Assembly: GCA_031290695.1 (NCBI GenBank)
Contig: JAITNB010000037.1
Coordinates: 1-5,211 of the forward strand
DNA from: Coriobacteriales bacterium
GTDB lineage: Bacteria; Actinomycetota; Coriobacteriia; Coriobacteriales; UBA8131
DNA: 5,211 bases
Reading direction: 5' to 3'
Shown here in pieces: positions 1-5,211 of this stretch; positions within the stretch are counted from its first letter, which is position 1; every line of letters begins with the position of its first letter. The notes under the pieces were generated by a model that did not search any database, was not told the origin of the DNA, and saw nothing but the letters and a program-made list of their open reading frames with translations. Made by a program: the position numbers and the translations under genes.

Positions 1-794
1 GCGATACGGGTCGTGTCCTTGAACCCGCCGGCTGCCAGACGGAATATCTCCTGGCTCGCGTGGGCGTGGTCGCCCGCAAGCTGCACGAGGGCGCTCGCCA
101 CCATATGGGGGACATGGCTTACGATGGCAACCACATTGTCGTGCTCGTTGCGCGGTACCGATATGCTGCGTGCTCCCAATGAGGTCACAAACTCGTGGAG
201 CCGCAAAAAGGCCTGGGGGGCCGTGTGCTCGTCGGGGCAGAGTATCCAGTGTGCGCCCTGAAAGAGGTTCGCATGCGCACCCTCAAGCCCGTTGACCTCG
301 CTGCCCGCCATAGGATGCCCGGGGATGAAGCGCGCAGGATCGGTGAGTATGCGCGCCGCAAGGTCGCAGAGGATGCCCTTGGTCGAGGCTACGTCGGTGA
401 GGACCCCGGCATAGCCGCTGCGTTCGATGCGCTCAAGCCAGTCCTGCATGCCCGAGACGGGTACCGCGAGGATAATGAGGTCCTGGGGCCCGCCGGTAAG
501 CCAAGCGTCCACGTCCTTATCCGTAGGCACTGCCCCTTTATCGAGGTATCCCTGCGTAAGCGCCGTCGCGATAGCTTGCGGGTCGATGTCGATGCCGCGC
601 ACGACGGGCGGGTCCTCGCGCGCCTTGAGGGCGGCGGCGATAGAGCCGCCGATAAGCCCCACGCCTATGATGAGCACACGCGCAAAGGGGTTGGGAGCGC
701 TGGACTCAACAGGCCCGCCCGTTGCCCTGGCGGCATCGGCGACCACCGTCTCCCCTGTCTCGGCGGCCTGCGCCGGCCCTGCTTGCTGTGTCAT
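1..794 (-). CDS. tyrA: Prephenate dehydrogenase, 3' end cut by the window edge
   Basis: Probable cytoplasmic enzyme converting prephenate to 4-hydroxyphenylpyruvate with NAD(P)+, in tyrosine synthesis. 264 residues are visible and the reading frame is open to the edge. A Rossmann nucleotide-binding motif GVGLIGGS lies at residues 44-51, and the acidic DID at 69-71 after the second strand favours NAD+. DVASTKG (134-140, Ser137) and GHPMAGSE (159-166, His160) match the conserved substrate and catalytic segments. SHVPH at 226-230 and the terminal AAGGFKDTTRI are typical of the family's helical domain. The ATG at 794 overlaps the hisC stop as ATGA and has GAGGAG (808-803) 8 nt upstream, so the start is well supported and translation is probably coupled to hisC. 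About 37 Ala/Gly/Glu-rich residues precede the Rossmann strand, longer than usual. Whether a C-terminal ACT domain follows cannot be seen. Family assignment is firm; cofactor preference is an inference. Confidence 0.95.
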   Translation of the reverse strand, partial: MTQQAGPAQAAETGETVVADAARATGGPVESSAPNPFARVLIIGVGLIGGSIAAALKAREDPPVVRGIDIDPQAIATALTQGYLDKGAVPTDKDVDAWLTGGPQDLIILAVPVSGMQDWLERIERSGYAGVLTDVASTKGILCDLAARILTDPARFIPGHPMAGSEVNGLEGAHANLFQGAHWILCPDEHTAPQAFLRLHEFVTSLGARSISVPRNEHDNVVAIVSHVPHMVASALVQLAGDHAHASQEIFRLAAGGFKDTTRI

Positions 795-1876
795 GCGAAT
801 AGCTCCTCGAACTCCCTGATGACCGCGCTCACGCCTTCCTCGTCACCCACGCCCACGCGCAGGCCGTTCGCACCGGGGAAGGGGCGTACGATGATACCAC
901 GTCTGAGCAGTTGGTCGAAGGCCGCAGCGGCGTTGGGCACAAAGACCCAGACAAAGTTGCCCGCCGAGCGAAAGTATCGCAGTCCCAGGCGGTCAAAGCA
1001 GCCATAAAGCCGCTCACGCCCTGCCGTGTTGAGGGCGCGGCGGCGCGCAAGCTCGGCATCGTCGTCCACGCAGGCCAACGCGGCCACCTGTGCCACCGTG
1101 TTGACATTGAACGGCTCGCGCAGCTTGTCAATAACGTCAACGAGCGCGCACGGCGCAAACCCGTAGCCAATGCGCAGCCCAGCGAGCGCGTATGCCTTCG
1201 AGAACGTGCGCAGGACCACATAGGGCCTAACACCGTCAAAGTATGCCAGCGCGTCAAAGGTGTCCTCGCCGTCGACAAACTCCACATACGCATTGTCAAT
1301 AACCGTGAGCACATGGCCGGGCACCTTGCGGATAAACGCGTCAAACTCCGCGCCCGTTACCACCCCGCCCGAGGGGTTGTTGGGCGAGCACACATAGACT
1401 ATCTTGGTCTGCGGGGTAACGGCCGCAAGAATGCCCTCGAGGTCGTACGCGCCATCGGGTGTGAGGGGTACCTCGCGGTAGGTGGCACCCGCAATCTGGG
1501 CGCTCATGCGATAGACCACGAAGGACGGCCAGCCGTAGACGATCTCGTCACACGGTCCCAGGCAGGACTCGGCAATGAGGCTCAAAAGCTCGTTGGTGCC
1601 GTTGCCCACCATGATCTGCCCAGCAGGTAGGCGGTACTTCTGCGAGAGCCGCTCCGTGAGGGCGTGTACCGAGCCGTCGCTGTACTCGTTGAGGGACTCA
1701 AGGCAACCATGCATCGCCGCCAATGCCGCAGGAAACGGCGGCAAAGGGCTCTCGTTCGAGGAGAGCTTGTAGATGTCACTCGTCTGGGCAACCACGCGAA
1801 CCTGTTCCTCACGCAGCCCCGGCTGGTACGGTTGTACCACCTCGAGTGTCTTTTTAAAGAACTGCTCCCAATCCAT
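791..1876 (-). CDS. hisC: Histidinol-phosphate / aromatic aminotransferase (PLP fold type I)
   Basis: A 361-residue HisC-family aminotransferase, the usual family length. It transfers an amino group from glutamate to imidazole-acetol phosphate in histidine synthesis; some members also act on aromatic keto acids. Visible landmarks: SSNESPLPPFP at 39-49 (substrate-side segment, usually NENPxGP), GNGTNELL at 91-98 (cofactor phosphate), SPNNPSG at 164-170, the pair Asp194/Tyr197 in VIDNAYVEF, the PLP-lysine motif SKAYALAGLRIGYG with Lys227, and LRVGVG with Arg340 near the C-terminus. I chose the ATG at 1876 because the protein then begins MDWEQFFKKTL, like other HisC proteins. Longer forms from ATG 1918 or TTG 1951 add a non-conserved tail. 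The ribosome site upstream is weak (AAAGTGGA). The gene follows the permease after 75 nt and overlaps tyrA by 4 nt. The tyrA linkage suggests it may supply the aromatic transamination step as well as, or instead of, the histidine step. Confidence 0.92.
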   Translation of the reverse strand: MDWEQFFKKTLEVVQPYQPGLREEQVRVVAQTSDIYKLSSNESPLPPFPAALAAMHGCLESLNEYSDGSVHALTERLSQKYRLPAGQIMVGNGTNELLSLIAESCLGPCDEIVYGWPSFVVYRMSAQIAGATYREVPLTPDGAYDLEGILAAVTPQTKIVYVCSPNNPSGGVVTGAEFDAFIRKVPGHVLTVIDNAYVEFVDGEDTFDALAYFDGVRPYVVLRTFSKAYALAGLRIGYGFAPCALVDVIDKLREPFNVNTVAQVAALACVDDDAELARRRALNTAGRERLYGCFDRLGLRYFRSAGNFVWVFVPNAAAAFDQLLRRGIIVRPFPGANGLRVGVGDEEGVSAVIREFEELFA

Positions 1877-1951
1877 ATCGTCCACTTTCTTTGTCCAGGG
1901 AGATACTAATCTATTCATGGTAACGCATCGGCGGCCAATATCAGCGATCAA

Positions 1952-3247
1952 TCAATCGGTGTCGCTCTGTGACCGGTCGTCGGTGAATCCCAGCGTTTGT
2001 ACCTTATCCTCGGCATCCTTTGGCAAAACGAGGTTGAGGATAATGCCCAGGACAGCAGAGGTCGCCATACCGGGAACGGTATAGTCGCCGATGGGGATGG
2101 CCACACCCAGGCACTCCATGCCGATACCGATAATAAGCACGGTCGAGACAATCATAAGGTTGCGGTTCTTAGAGAAGTCGACCTTGCTCGTAACCATCAT
2201 GCGCAAGCCGTTGCTTGCGATAAGCCCAAAGAGCAGCAGCGAGACGCCGCCCATGACCGGTGTGGGAATGGATTGGATAAGCGCGCCGAGCTTGGGGCAG
2301 AAGCCGCCGATGACAAACGCGAACGCGGCCGCATACCAGAAGACCTGCGTGGCATAGACCTTCGTGACGCTCATGACACCCATGTTCTCGGCGTAGGTCG
2401 TCGAGGGCGGGCCGCCCAGAAGCCCGGCAACCGTCGTGGCAATGCCGTCACCGGCCAGCGAGGCCGGCAGCTGCTTGGAGTAGTCCTTGCCCACGATCTC
2501 GCCCACGACGAGCAGGTGGCCGATGTGCTCGATGACGACCACCAGGGCAACCGGGGCCACCAACAGGATGGCACTGAGCGAGAAGGCCGGAGCACGAAAC
2601 TCAGGGATACCTACCCACGCCGCGTCGATGACCGGTTGGAAGCTTACCAGGCCCATGAGCGCGGCGACGATATAGCCCACGATGATGCCCAACAACACCG
2701 GGATGGTCGAGATGAAACCCTTGAAGAAGCTTGAGAAGGCGATGGCAGTGAGCAGTGTGACGGCCGCCGCCGCGAAGCCGAGCGGTTGAAACGTGTCGCC
2801 GCCTGAGTTTAAAGCCATACCCACGGCGGTCGCCGAGAGACCCACGCCGATGACCACAATGACCGAGCCCACCAGCACCGGTGGCAGCACTCGGTTGATC
2901 CATCCGGTACCGATGAACTTGATGATACCGGCAACCACCAGGTAGACCAGGCCGGTGATGGCAACGGCACCCATCGCATACTCGACACCCTGCGAGGCGA
3001 CCACGAAGGCAACAGGTGTGATAAAGGCGAACGACGACCCCAGATAGCTGGGAATCTTGCCGCGTGTGCACAGCAGATAGATAAAGGTGCCAATACCCGA
3101 GCACATGATAGCAAGCGAAGGGCTTAACCCGGTGAGTATGGGAACCAGCACCGTCGCCCCAAACATCGACATGAGGTGTTGCAGCCCCAGCGGTATCGCC
3201 CGCACCACCGGTACCTTCTGGTCGACCCCGATCATCTCCCGTGCCAT
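1952..3247 (-). CDS. uraA: Uracil permease, NCS2 (nucleobase:cation symporter-2) family
   Basis: A 431-residue polytopic inner-membrane transporter, probably bringing in uracil with protons. The length and hydrophobic pattern fit the 14-helix UraA fold. The N-terminal GLQHLMSMFGATVLVP (21-36) is the family hallmark. EHIGHLLVVGEIVGKDY (240-256) matches the UraA helix-8 motif, with Glu240 and His244 at the positions that bind uracil and take part in proton coupling. PPSTTYAENMGVMSVTKVYA (280-299) matches the helix-10 signature, with Glu287 as the second substrate-binding glutamate. These match uracil rather than xanthine/urate branches as far as I can judge. The start ATG has AAAGGAG (3258-3252) just upstream. 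The 71-nt gap after dut holds no clear terminator and only a weak promoter-like pair (TTGTTA, 17 nt, GATAAG), so it may be read with nrdR-dut. The last ~20 residues are a charged cytoplasmic tail. The gene could equally be named pyrP. Confidence 0.93.
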   Translation of the reverse strand: MAREMIGVDQKVPVVRAIPLGLQHLMSMFGATVLVPILTGLSPSLAIMCSGIGTFIYLLCTRGKIPSYLGSSFAFITPVAFVVASQGVEYAMGAVAITGLVYLVVAGIIKFIGTGWINRVLPPVLVGSVIVVIGVGLSATAVGMALNSGGDTFQPLGFAAAAVTLLTAIAFSSFFKGFISTIPVLLGIIVGYIVAALMGLVSFQPVIDAAWVGIPEFRAPAFSLSAILLVAPVALVVVIEHIGHLLVVGEIVGKDYSKQLPASLAGDGIATTVAGLLGGPPSTTYAENMGVMSVTKVYATQVFWYAAAFAFVIGGFCPKLGALIQSIPTPVMGGVSLLLFGLIASNGLRMMVTSKVDFSKNRNLMIVSTVLIIGIGMECLGVAIPIGDYTVPGMATSAVLGIILNLVLPKDAEDKVQTLGFTDDRSQSDTD

Positions 3248-3318
3248 GTTGCTCCTTTCGTCAGCACACTTATCCGTAACAGATCTGCTTTTAACAACCT
3301 ACCCGTCGTTGAGCGCCC

Positions 3319-3759
3319 TTAACCGCTGCTGCCAAAACCCTTCCCGCTACGTTGCGTCCCTTCCAGCTCCTGAACCTCTTCGACACGCACAACGGGTACC
3401 TGCAAGATGACGAGTTGTGCGATACGGTCGCCCCTATGCACCTCGATGGGCCGCTCCTTGTCGAGGTTGATGGCGATGACCTTGACCTCGCCACGGTATT
3501 GGCTGTCGATAAGCCCGGGCGTGTTCACGAGCGAGAGGCCCGCCCGTATCGCCAGACCGCTCCGGGGCTGCACGAAGCCGGCATACCCTGCGGGGATGGC
3601 TATCTCAAGGCCGGTGGGGATAAGACGGCGCTCATAGGGGGCGATAAGGCAATCCTCGGCAGCGGTGAGGTCGAGGCCGGCGTCACCCGGATAGGCATAG
3701 ACGGGCAGGGGTATCGAGCCGTCAAGGCGCTTTATGCGGAGGGTGAGTGCTCGCTCCAT
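3319..3759 (-). CDS. dut: Deoxyuridine 5'-triphosphate nucleotidohydrolase (dUTPase), trimeric type
   Basis: A 146-residue cytoplasmic enzyme hydrolysing dUTP to dUMP and pyrophosphate. It keeps uracil out of DNA and feeds thymidylate synthesis. All five motifs of the homotrimeric family are in order: PGDAGLDL (24-31), PRSGLA (65-70), NTPGLIDSQYRGEVKV (79-94, catalytic Asp85 and the uracil-facing Tyr88), RGDRIAQLVI (109-118), and RSGKGFGSSG (137-146), the glycine-rich arm that closes over a neighbouring active site. The protein ends directly after motif 5, as is normal. The ATG lies 3 nt after the nrdR stop (TGA TAT ATG), and a GAGGGG stretch within the end of nrdR may serve as its ribosome site. 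The two genes are therefore almost certainly one transcript. Nothing appears broken or missing. Confidence 0.97.
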   Translation of the reverse strand: MERALTLRIKRLDGSIPLPVYAYPGDAGLDLTAAEDCLIAPYERRLIPTGLEIAIPAGYAGFVQPRSGLAIRAGLSLVNTPGLIDSQYRGEVKVIAINLDKERPIEVHRGDRIAQLVILQVPVVRVEEVQELEGTQRSGKGFGSSG

Positions 3760-3762
3760 ATA

Positions 3763-4209
3763 TCAGCCCATGCCCCTCAGCGCCTGTTGGAACTCATCGA
3801 CATCCTTGAAGTCCTTGTAGACCGACGCGAAGCGTATATAGGCGACATCGTCCACATCGCGCAGCCGTTGCAGGACCATTTCGCCCAGCACTTTGGAATG
3901 TACCTCGCCTTTAAGTGAGTTGCGCAGCTCTGCCTCGACATCGTCGATAAGTGCGTTGAGCTTGGCAACCGGCACGTCGCGCTTGGCTGTTGCTATCATA
4001 AGGCCACGTAGGAGCTTGGTGCGCTCAAAGGGCTCGGAGCTCTTGTCGCTCTTGAGGACGATGAGGGGCGACTCCTTATGCACCTCGTAGGTCGTAAAGC
4101 GCTTGCCGCATTCGAGGCACTCGCGTCTCCTCCTGATGGACAGGCCGTCCTCAGTCGGCCGCGAGTCTATGACCTTCGAGTCCAAGGCACCACACGATAC
4201 ACAGCGCAT
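3763..4209 (-). CDS. nrdR: Transcriptional repressor NrdR of ribonucleotide reductase genes
   Basis: A 148-residue nucleotide-sensing repressor; NrdR proteins bind paired NrdR boxes in front of nrd operons when dATP occupies the ATP-cone. The N-terminal zinc ribbon has Cys3/Cys6 (CVSC) and Cys31/Cys34 (CLEC), with the DNA-contacting RRRR at 26-29 and the family hallmark GKRFTTYE at 35-42. An ATP-cone domain follows from about residue 48 to 138, including the EPFERTKLLRGL segment (59-70). I place the start at the ATG at 4209, giving MRCVSCG, which aligns with other NrdR proteins. The frame stays open up to a TTG at 4251, but that extension would translate through the putative operator region and lacks a ribosome site. 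A GGGGG run 4 nt before the ATG is the only Shine-Dalgarno-like sequence. No nrd gene is in the window, so the main target lies elsewhere. The two NrdR-box-like sites upstream suggest autoregulation. Confidence 0.96.
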   Translation of the reverse strand: MRCVSCGALDSKVIDSRPTEDGLSIRRRRECLECGKRFTTYEVHKESPLIVLKSDKSSEPFERTKLLRGLMIATAKRDVPVAKLNALIDDVEAELRNSLKGEVHSKVLGEMVLQRLRDVDDVAYIRFASVYKDFKDVDEFQQALRGMG

Positions 4210-4211
4210 CT

Positions 4212-4243
4212 TACCCCCAATAGTAGGTGATTGCATGGGGGTA
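4212..4243 (-). repeat. Perfect 8-bp inverted repeat in the nrdR leader
   Basis: TACCCCCA and TGGGGGTA form a perfect 8-bp stem around a 16-nt loop in leftward RNA. The 3' arm ends 2 nt before the nrdR ATG and contains the GGGGG run that is the only Shine-Dalgarno candidate, so folding could hide it. There is no U-tract, so it is not a simple terminator. It lies between and partly over the two NrdR-box-like sites. Confidence 0.55.
4215..4230. promoter_or_regulatory. Possible second, degenerate NrdR box
   Basis: CCCCAATAGTAGGTGA matches the same consensus at only about 9 of 16 positions (CAATA in the left half, GGTG in the right). It begins exactly 31 bp from the strong copy. NrdR sites normally come in pairs about three helical turns apart, which makes the spacing more telling than the sequence. 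Alone it would not be called. Confidence 0.4.
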
Positions 4244-4245
4244 TC

Positions 4246-4261
4246 ATACAATATCTAGTGT
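4246..4261. promoter_or_regulatory. NrdR box, strong copy, upstream of nrdR
   Basis: ATACAATATCTAGTGT matches the published NrdR-box consensus acaCwAtATaTwGtgt at 14 of 16 positions by my alignment, including all the invariant core bases. It lies 37-52 nt before the nrdR ATG and overlaps promoter-like hexamers reading leftward (TTGATG at 4275-4270 with TATTGT at 4253-4248, or TATGAT at 4248-4243). This points to NrdR repressing its own operon with dut. The promoter itself is weakly defined. Confidence 0.7.
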
Positions 4262-4288
4262 ACTAATGCCATCAAATCTGCCCCTAAT

Positions 4289-4423
4289 TCACTGAATGTA
4301 CGACAACAGTACGATAAGCGCCGAAAGCCCACATGCCAGACCGCCCGCAACGACCTTCTGCATAAAGGTCACTCCCGCGATCTCCATACCCCTGCTGCTT
4401 CCCGCTCTGAGTAGTTCTCTCAT
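4289..4423 (-). CDS. SOS-controlled 44-residue single-helix membrane protein, function unknown
   Basis: I do not recognise this protein by sequence. It has a short polar N-terminal part (residues 1-23; Arg2, Glu3, Arg6, Arg11, Glu14, Lys23) and one hydrophobic helix at about 24-43 rich in small residues (AGGLACGLSA at 26-35, containing a GxxxG spacing at Gly28/Gly32). It ends SYIQ. Positive charge ahead of the helix predicts a cytoplasmic N-terminus. The ATG at 4423 has a near-ideal ribosome site, AAAGGAGGT (4436-4428). The upstream promoter overlaps LexA boxes, so SOS induction is very likely. By position, divergent from lexA and just before nrdR, it corresponds to ChiZ of Mycobacterium, DivS of Corynebacterium and functionally YneA of Bacillus, which block division after DNA damage. 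Unlike YneA and ChiZ it has no LysM domain and no room for one before nrdR. A role as a division inhibitor is an inference from place and control only. It could also be a degenerate remnant. Confidence 0.75.
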   Translation of the reverse strand: MRELLRAGSSRGMEIAGVTFMQKVVAGGLACGLSALIVLLSYIQ

Positions 4424-4440
4424 CACTACCTCCTTTAATC

Positions 4441-4454
4441 CAAACATCTGTTCG
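4441..4454 (-). promoter_or_regulatory. LexA (SOS) box 1
   Basis: On the minus strand this reads CGAACAGATGTTTG. It is an imperfect palindrome with the CGAAC-N4-GTTYG form of Gram-positive and actinobacterial LexA operators, and fits CGAACRNRYGTTYG at every position. It lies over the predicted start of the leftward micro-gene transcript, 18 nt before that gene's ATG. Confidence 0.85.
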
Positions 4455-4459
4455 TAGAT

Positions 4460-4489
4460 ACTATATACCGAACATCCGTTTGATTGCAA
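4460..4489 (-). promoter_or_regulatory. Promoter of the SOS micro-gene
   Basis: Reading leftward, TTGCAA (4489-4484) and TATAGT (4465-4460) are 18 nt apart. The LexA box at 4469-4482 lies wholly in the spacer between them, and the box at 4441-4454 covers the expected transcript start near 4453. The leader would be about 30 nt with a strong ribosome site. The -35 is less good than the -10. Confidence 0.65.
4469..4482 (+). promoter_or_regulatory. LexA (SOS) box 2
   Basis: CGAACATCCGTTTG keeps the CGAAC-N4-GTTTG half-sites. It is centred 28 bp from box 1 and sits between the -35 and -10 of the leftward promoter, the classic place for a repressing operator. Confidence 0.85.
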
Positions 4490-4497
4490 GAGGAAAA

Positions 4498-4511
4498 CGA
4501 ACATTTGTTTG
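4498..4511 (+). promoter_or_regulatory. LexA (SOS) box 3
   Basis: CGAACATTTGTTTG has the same half-sites. It is centred 29 bp from box 2 and overlaps the first bases of the lexA -35 hexamer, so it is the likely autoregulatory operator of lexA. Confidence 0.88.
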
Positions 4512-4537
4512 ACTTTTTTTCCTGTACCTATTACAAT
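4509..4537 (+). promoter_or_regulatory. lexA promoter
   Basis: TTGACT (4509-4514) and TACAAT (4532-4537) are separated by exactly 17 nt, a near-consensus housekeeping sigma-70 type promoter. Transcription would start near 4544, giving a leader of about 20 nt that holds the AGGAGG ribosome site. The -35 hexamer shares bases with the right half of the LexA box at 4498-4511, which fits repression by blocking polymerase. Confidence 0.8.
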
Positions 4538-4564
4538 GGTGAAAACACGTTGACAGGAGGCACC

Positions 4565-5211
4565 ATGGGCCCTCGCACCAAATTGACCAACCGCCAGCAG
4601 GAGATACTCGATTTCCTCCGTACCGCCACCGCCAAACAGGGCTACCCGCCCAGCGTGCGGGAGATTGGCAACGCGGTGGGCCTTTCCTCGTCGTCAACCG
4701 TCCACTCCCACCTGCAGGCACTTGAGAACAAGGGGTATATCCATCGCGACCCCGCTGCTGCACGTGCCCTCGTTGTCGTCGACCAGATAGTCATCGAAGA
4801 GAGCAACACCTTGAGCGAGGAGCGTGACCTGTTGCGCAATGTCGTAGCGCTGCCCTTGGTAGGGAGTGTGGCCGCAGGCACCCCCATCCTTGCGGAGCAA
4901 AACATCGAGGATACCTATCCCCTGCCGTCCCAGCTCGTGGGCGACACCTCCTCCTTCATGCTCACGGTCAAAGGCGAGTCGATGATCGAGGCCGGTATCT
5001 TCAACGGCGACTATGTGGTCGTGCGCGAGCAGAACACGGCCAACAACGGCGACATCGTCGTCGCGCTCCTTGAGGACGAGGCCACCGTCAAGACCTTCTA
5101 CCGCGAGCCAACCCGTATCCGCCTGCAGCCCGAGAACAGCACCATGGACCCTATCTACACCACCGACGTGCTCATCCTCGGCAAGGTGGTCGCCCTTCTC
5201 CGCACGATGTA
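4565..5211 (+). CDS. lexA: LexA repressor of the SOS regulon (stop codon cut at the edge)
   Basis: A repressor that self-cleaves when activated RecA binds it. 215 residues are visible, ending [13 protein letters not shown] as LexA proteins usually end. The final TA of the window is probably the start of TAA or TAG, so the protein looks complete. The N-terminal winged helix runs from about 6 to 72: [12 protein letters not shown] (7-18), YPPSVREIG (27-35) and the recognition helix around [18 protein letters not shown] (41-58). A linker of about 20 residues leads to the S24 peptidase domain. The cleavage bond is Ala104-Gly105 in GSVAAGTP. The catalytic dyad is Ser139 (GESMIEAG) and Lys176 (ATVKTF). 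The ATG at 4565 has AGGAGG (4555-4560) 4 nt ahead, a little close but strong. One LexA box overlaps the -35 of its promoter, so it should repress itself. All key residues are present. Confidence 0.97.
   Translation, partial: MGPRTKLTNRQQEILDFLRTATAKQGYPPSVREIGNAVGLSSSSTVHSHLQALENKGYIHRDPAAARALVVVDQIVIEESNTLSEERDLLRNVVALPLVGSVAAGTPILAEQNIEDTYPLPSQLVGDTSSFMLTVKGESMIEAGIFNGDYVVVREQNTANNGDIVVALLEDEATVKTFYREPTRIRLQPENSTMDPIYTTDVLILGKVVALLRTM

Noticed and set aside
1877..1951. Longer HisC from TTG 1951 or ATG 1918
   Set aside because: The added residues do not resemble HisC and neither start has a ribosome site; the ATG at 1876 gives the normal family N-terminus.
3293..3310. Possible terminator hairpin between dut and the permease (6-bp stem, 6-nt loop)
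   Set aside because: The stem is short, contains a G-U pair and is not followed by a U-tract.
195..3918. Long plus-strand open frames at 195-1007, 911-1630, 1997-2734 and 3352-3918
   Set aside because: They lie opposite firmly identified genes, have Arg/His/Ala-heavy compositions typical of antisense frames in GC-rich DNA, and show no recognisable domain or ribosome site.
4210..4251. Longer NrdR from a TTG at 4251 or ATG at 4236
   Set aside because: No ribosome site for either, and the added residues precede the conserved MRCxxCG start of the family; the region instead holds putative regulatory sequence.
4424..4504. In-frame extension of the micro-gene to an upstream start at 4504
   Set aside because: It would run through all three LexA boxes and the promoter, has no ribosome site, and the ATG at 4423 has an excellent one.
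4550..4555. TTGACA, a perfect -35 hexamer, just before lexA
   Set aside because: There is no -10 at the right distance (it would fall inside the lexA coding region) and it overlaps the ribosome site; the promoter at 4509-4537 is complete.
1..5211. Transposons, CRISPR arrays, tRNA/rRNA genes, phage or att-like repeats
   Set aside because: No direct repeat arrays, terminal inverted repeats, transposase motifs or tRNA-like cloverleaf sequence were seen; all genes look like ordinary chromosomal genes.

Overview
The window looks like chromosomal DNA of a GC-rich actinobacterium. Codon third positions are mostly G or C, while the intergenic spacers are AT-richer. The order lexA, a small divergent gene, then nrdR matches the lexA-chiZ-nrdR (Mycobacterium) and lexA-divS-nrdR (Corynebacterium) arrangements. 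The protein sequences feel closest to Coriobacteriia (Olsenella/Atopobium/Collinsella type). That class assignment is an inference from memory, not a search result.

Layout: six genes read leftward on the minus strand and one, lexA, reads rightward at the right end. From right to left the minus-strand genes are: a 44-codon membrane micro-gene (4423-4289), nrdR (4209-3763), dut (3759-3319), a uracil permease of the NCS2 family (3247-1952), hisC (1876-791) and tyrA (794 to the left edge, 3' end missing). nrdR and dut are 3 nt apart. hisC and tyrA overlap by 4 nt (ATGA). The other gaps are about 70-80 nt. lexA starts at 4565, and its last visible bases, TA, are very probably the first two of its stop codon.

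Function: the right half is a DNA-damage and nucleotide-supply block. LexA represses SOS genes, NrdR represses ribonucleotide reductase genes, Dut removes dUTP and makes dUMP, and the permease imports uracil. The left half is amino-acid biosynthesis: a HisC-family aminotransferase translationally coupled to prephenate dehydrogenase, as in the Bacillus hisC-tyrA pair.

The most informative non-coding part is 4212-4537. Three LexA (SOS) boxes sit in the spacer between lexA and the micro-gene, and each overlaps one of two well-formed divergent promoters or the presumed start of the leftward transcript. Upstream of nrdR there is a close match to the NrdR box, a weaker second copy exactly 31 bp away, and a perfect 8-bp inverted repeat whose arm abuts the nrdR start codon. 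The micro-gene is the best candidate for something undescribed. It has the position and the SOS control of the cell-division inhibitors YneA, DivS and ChiZ, but consists of little more than one membrane helix.
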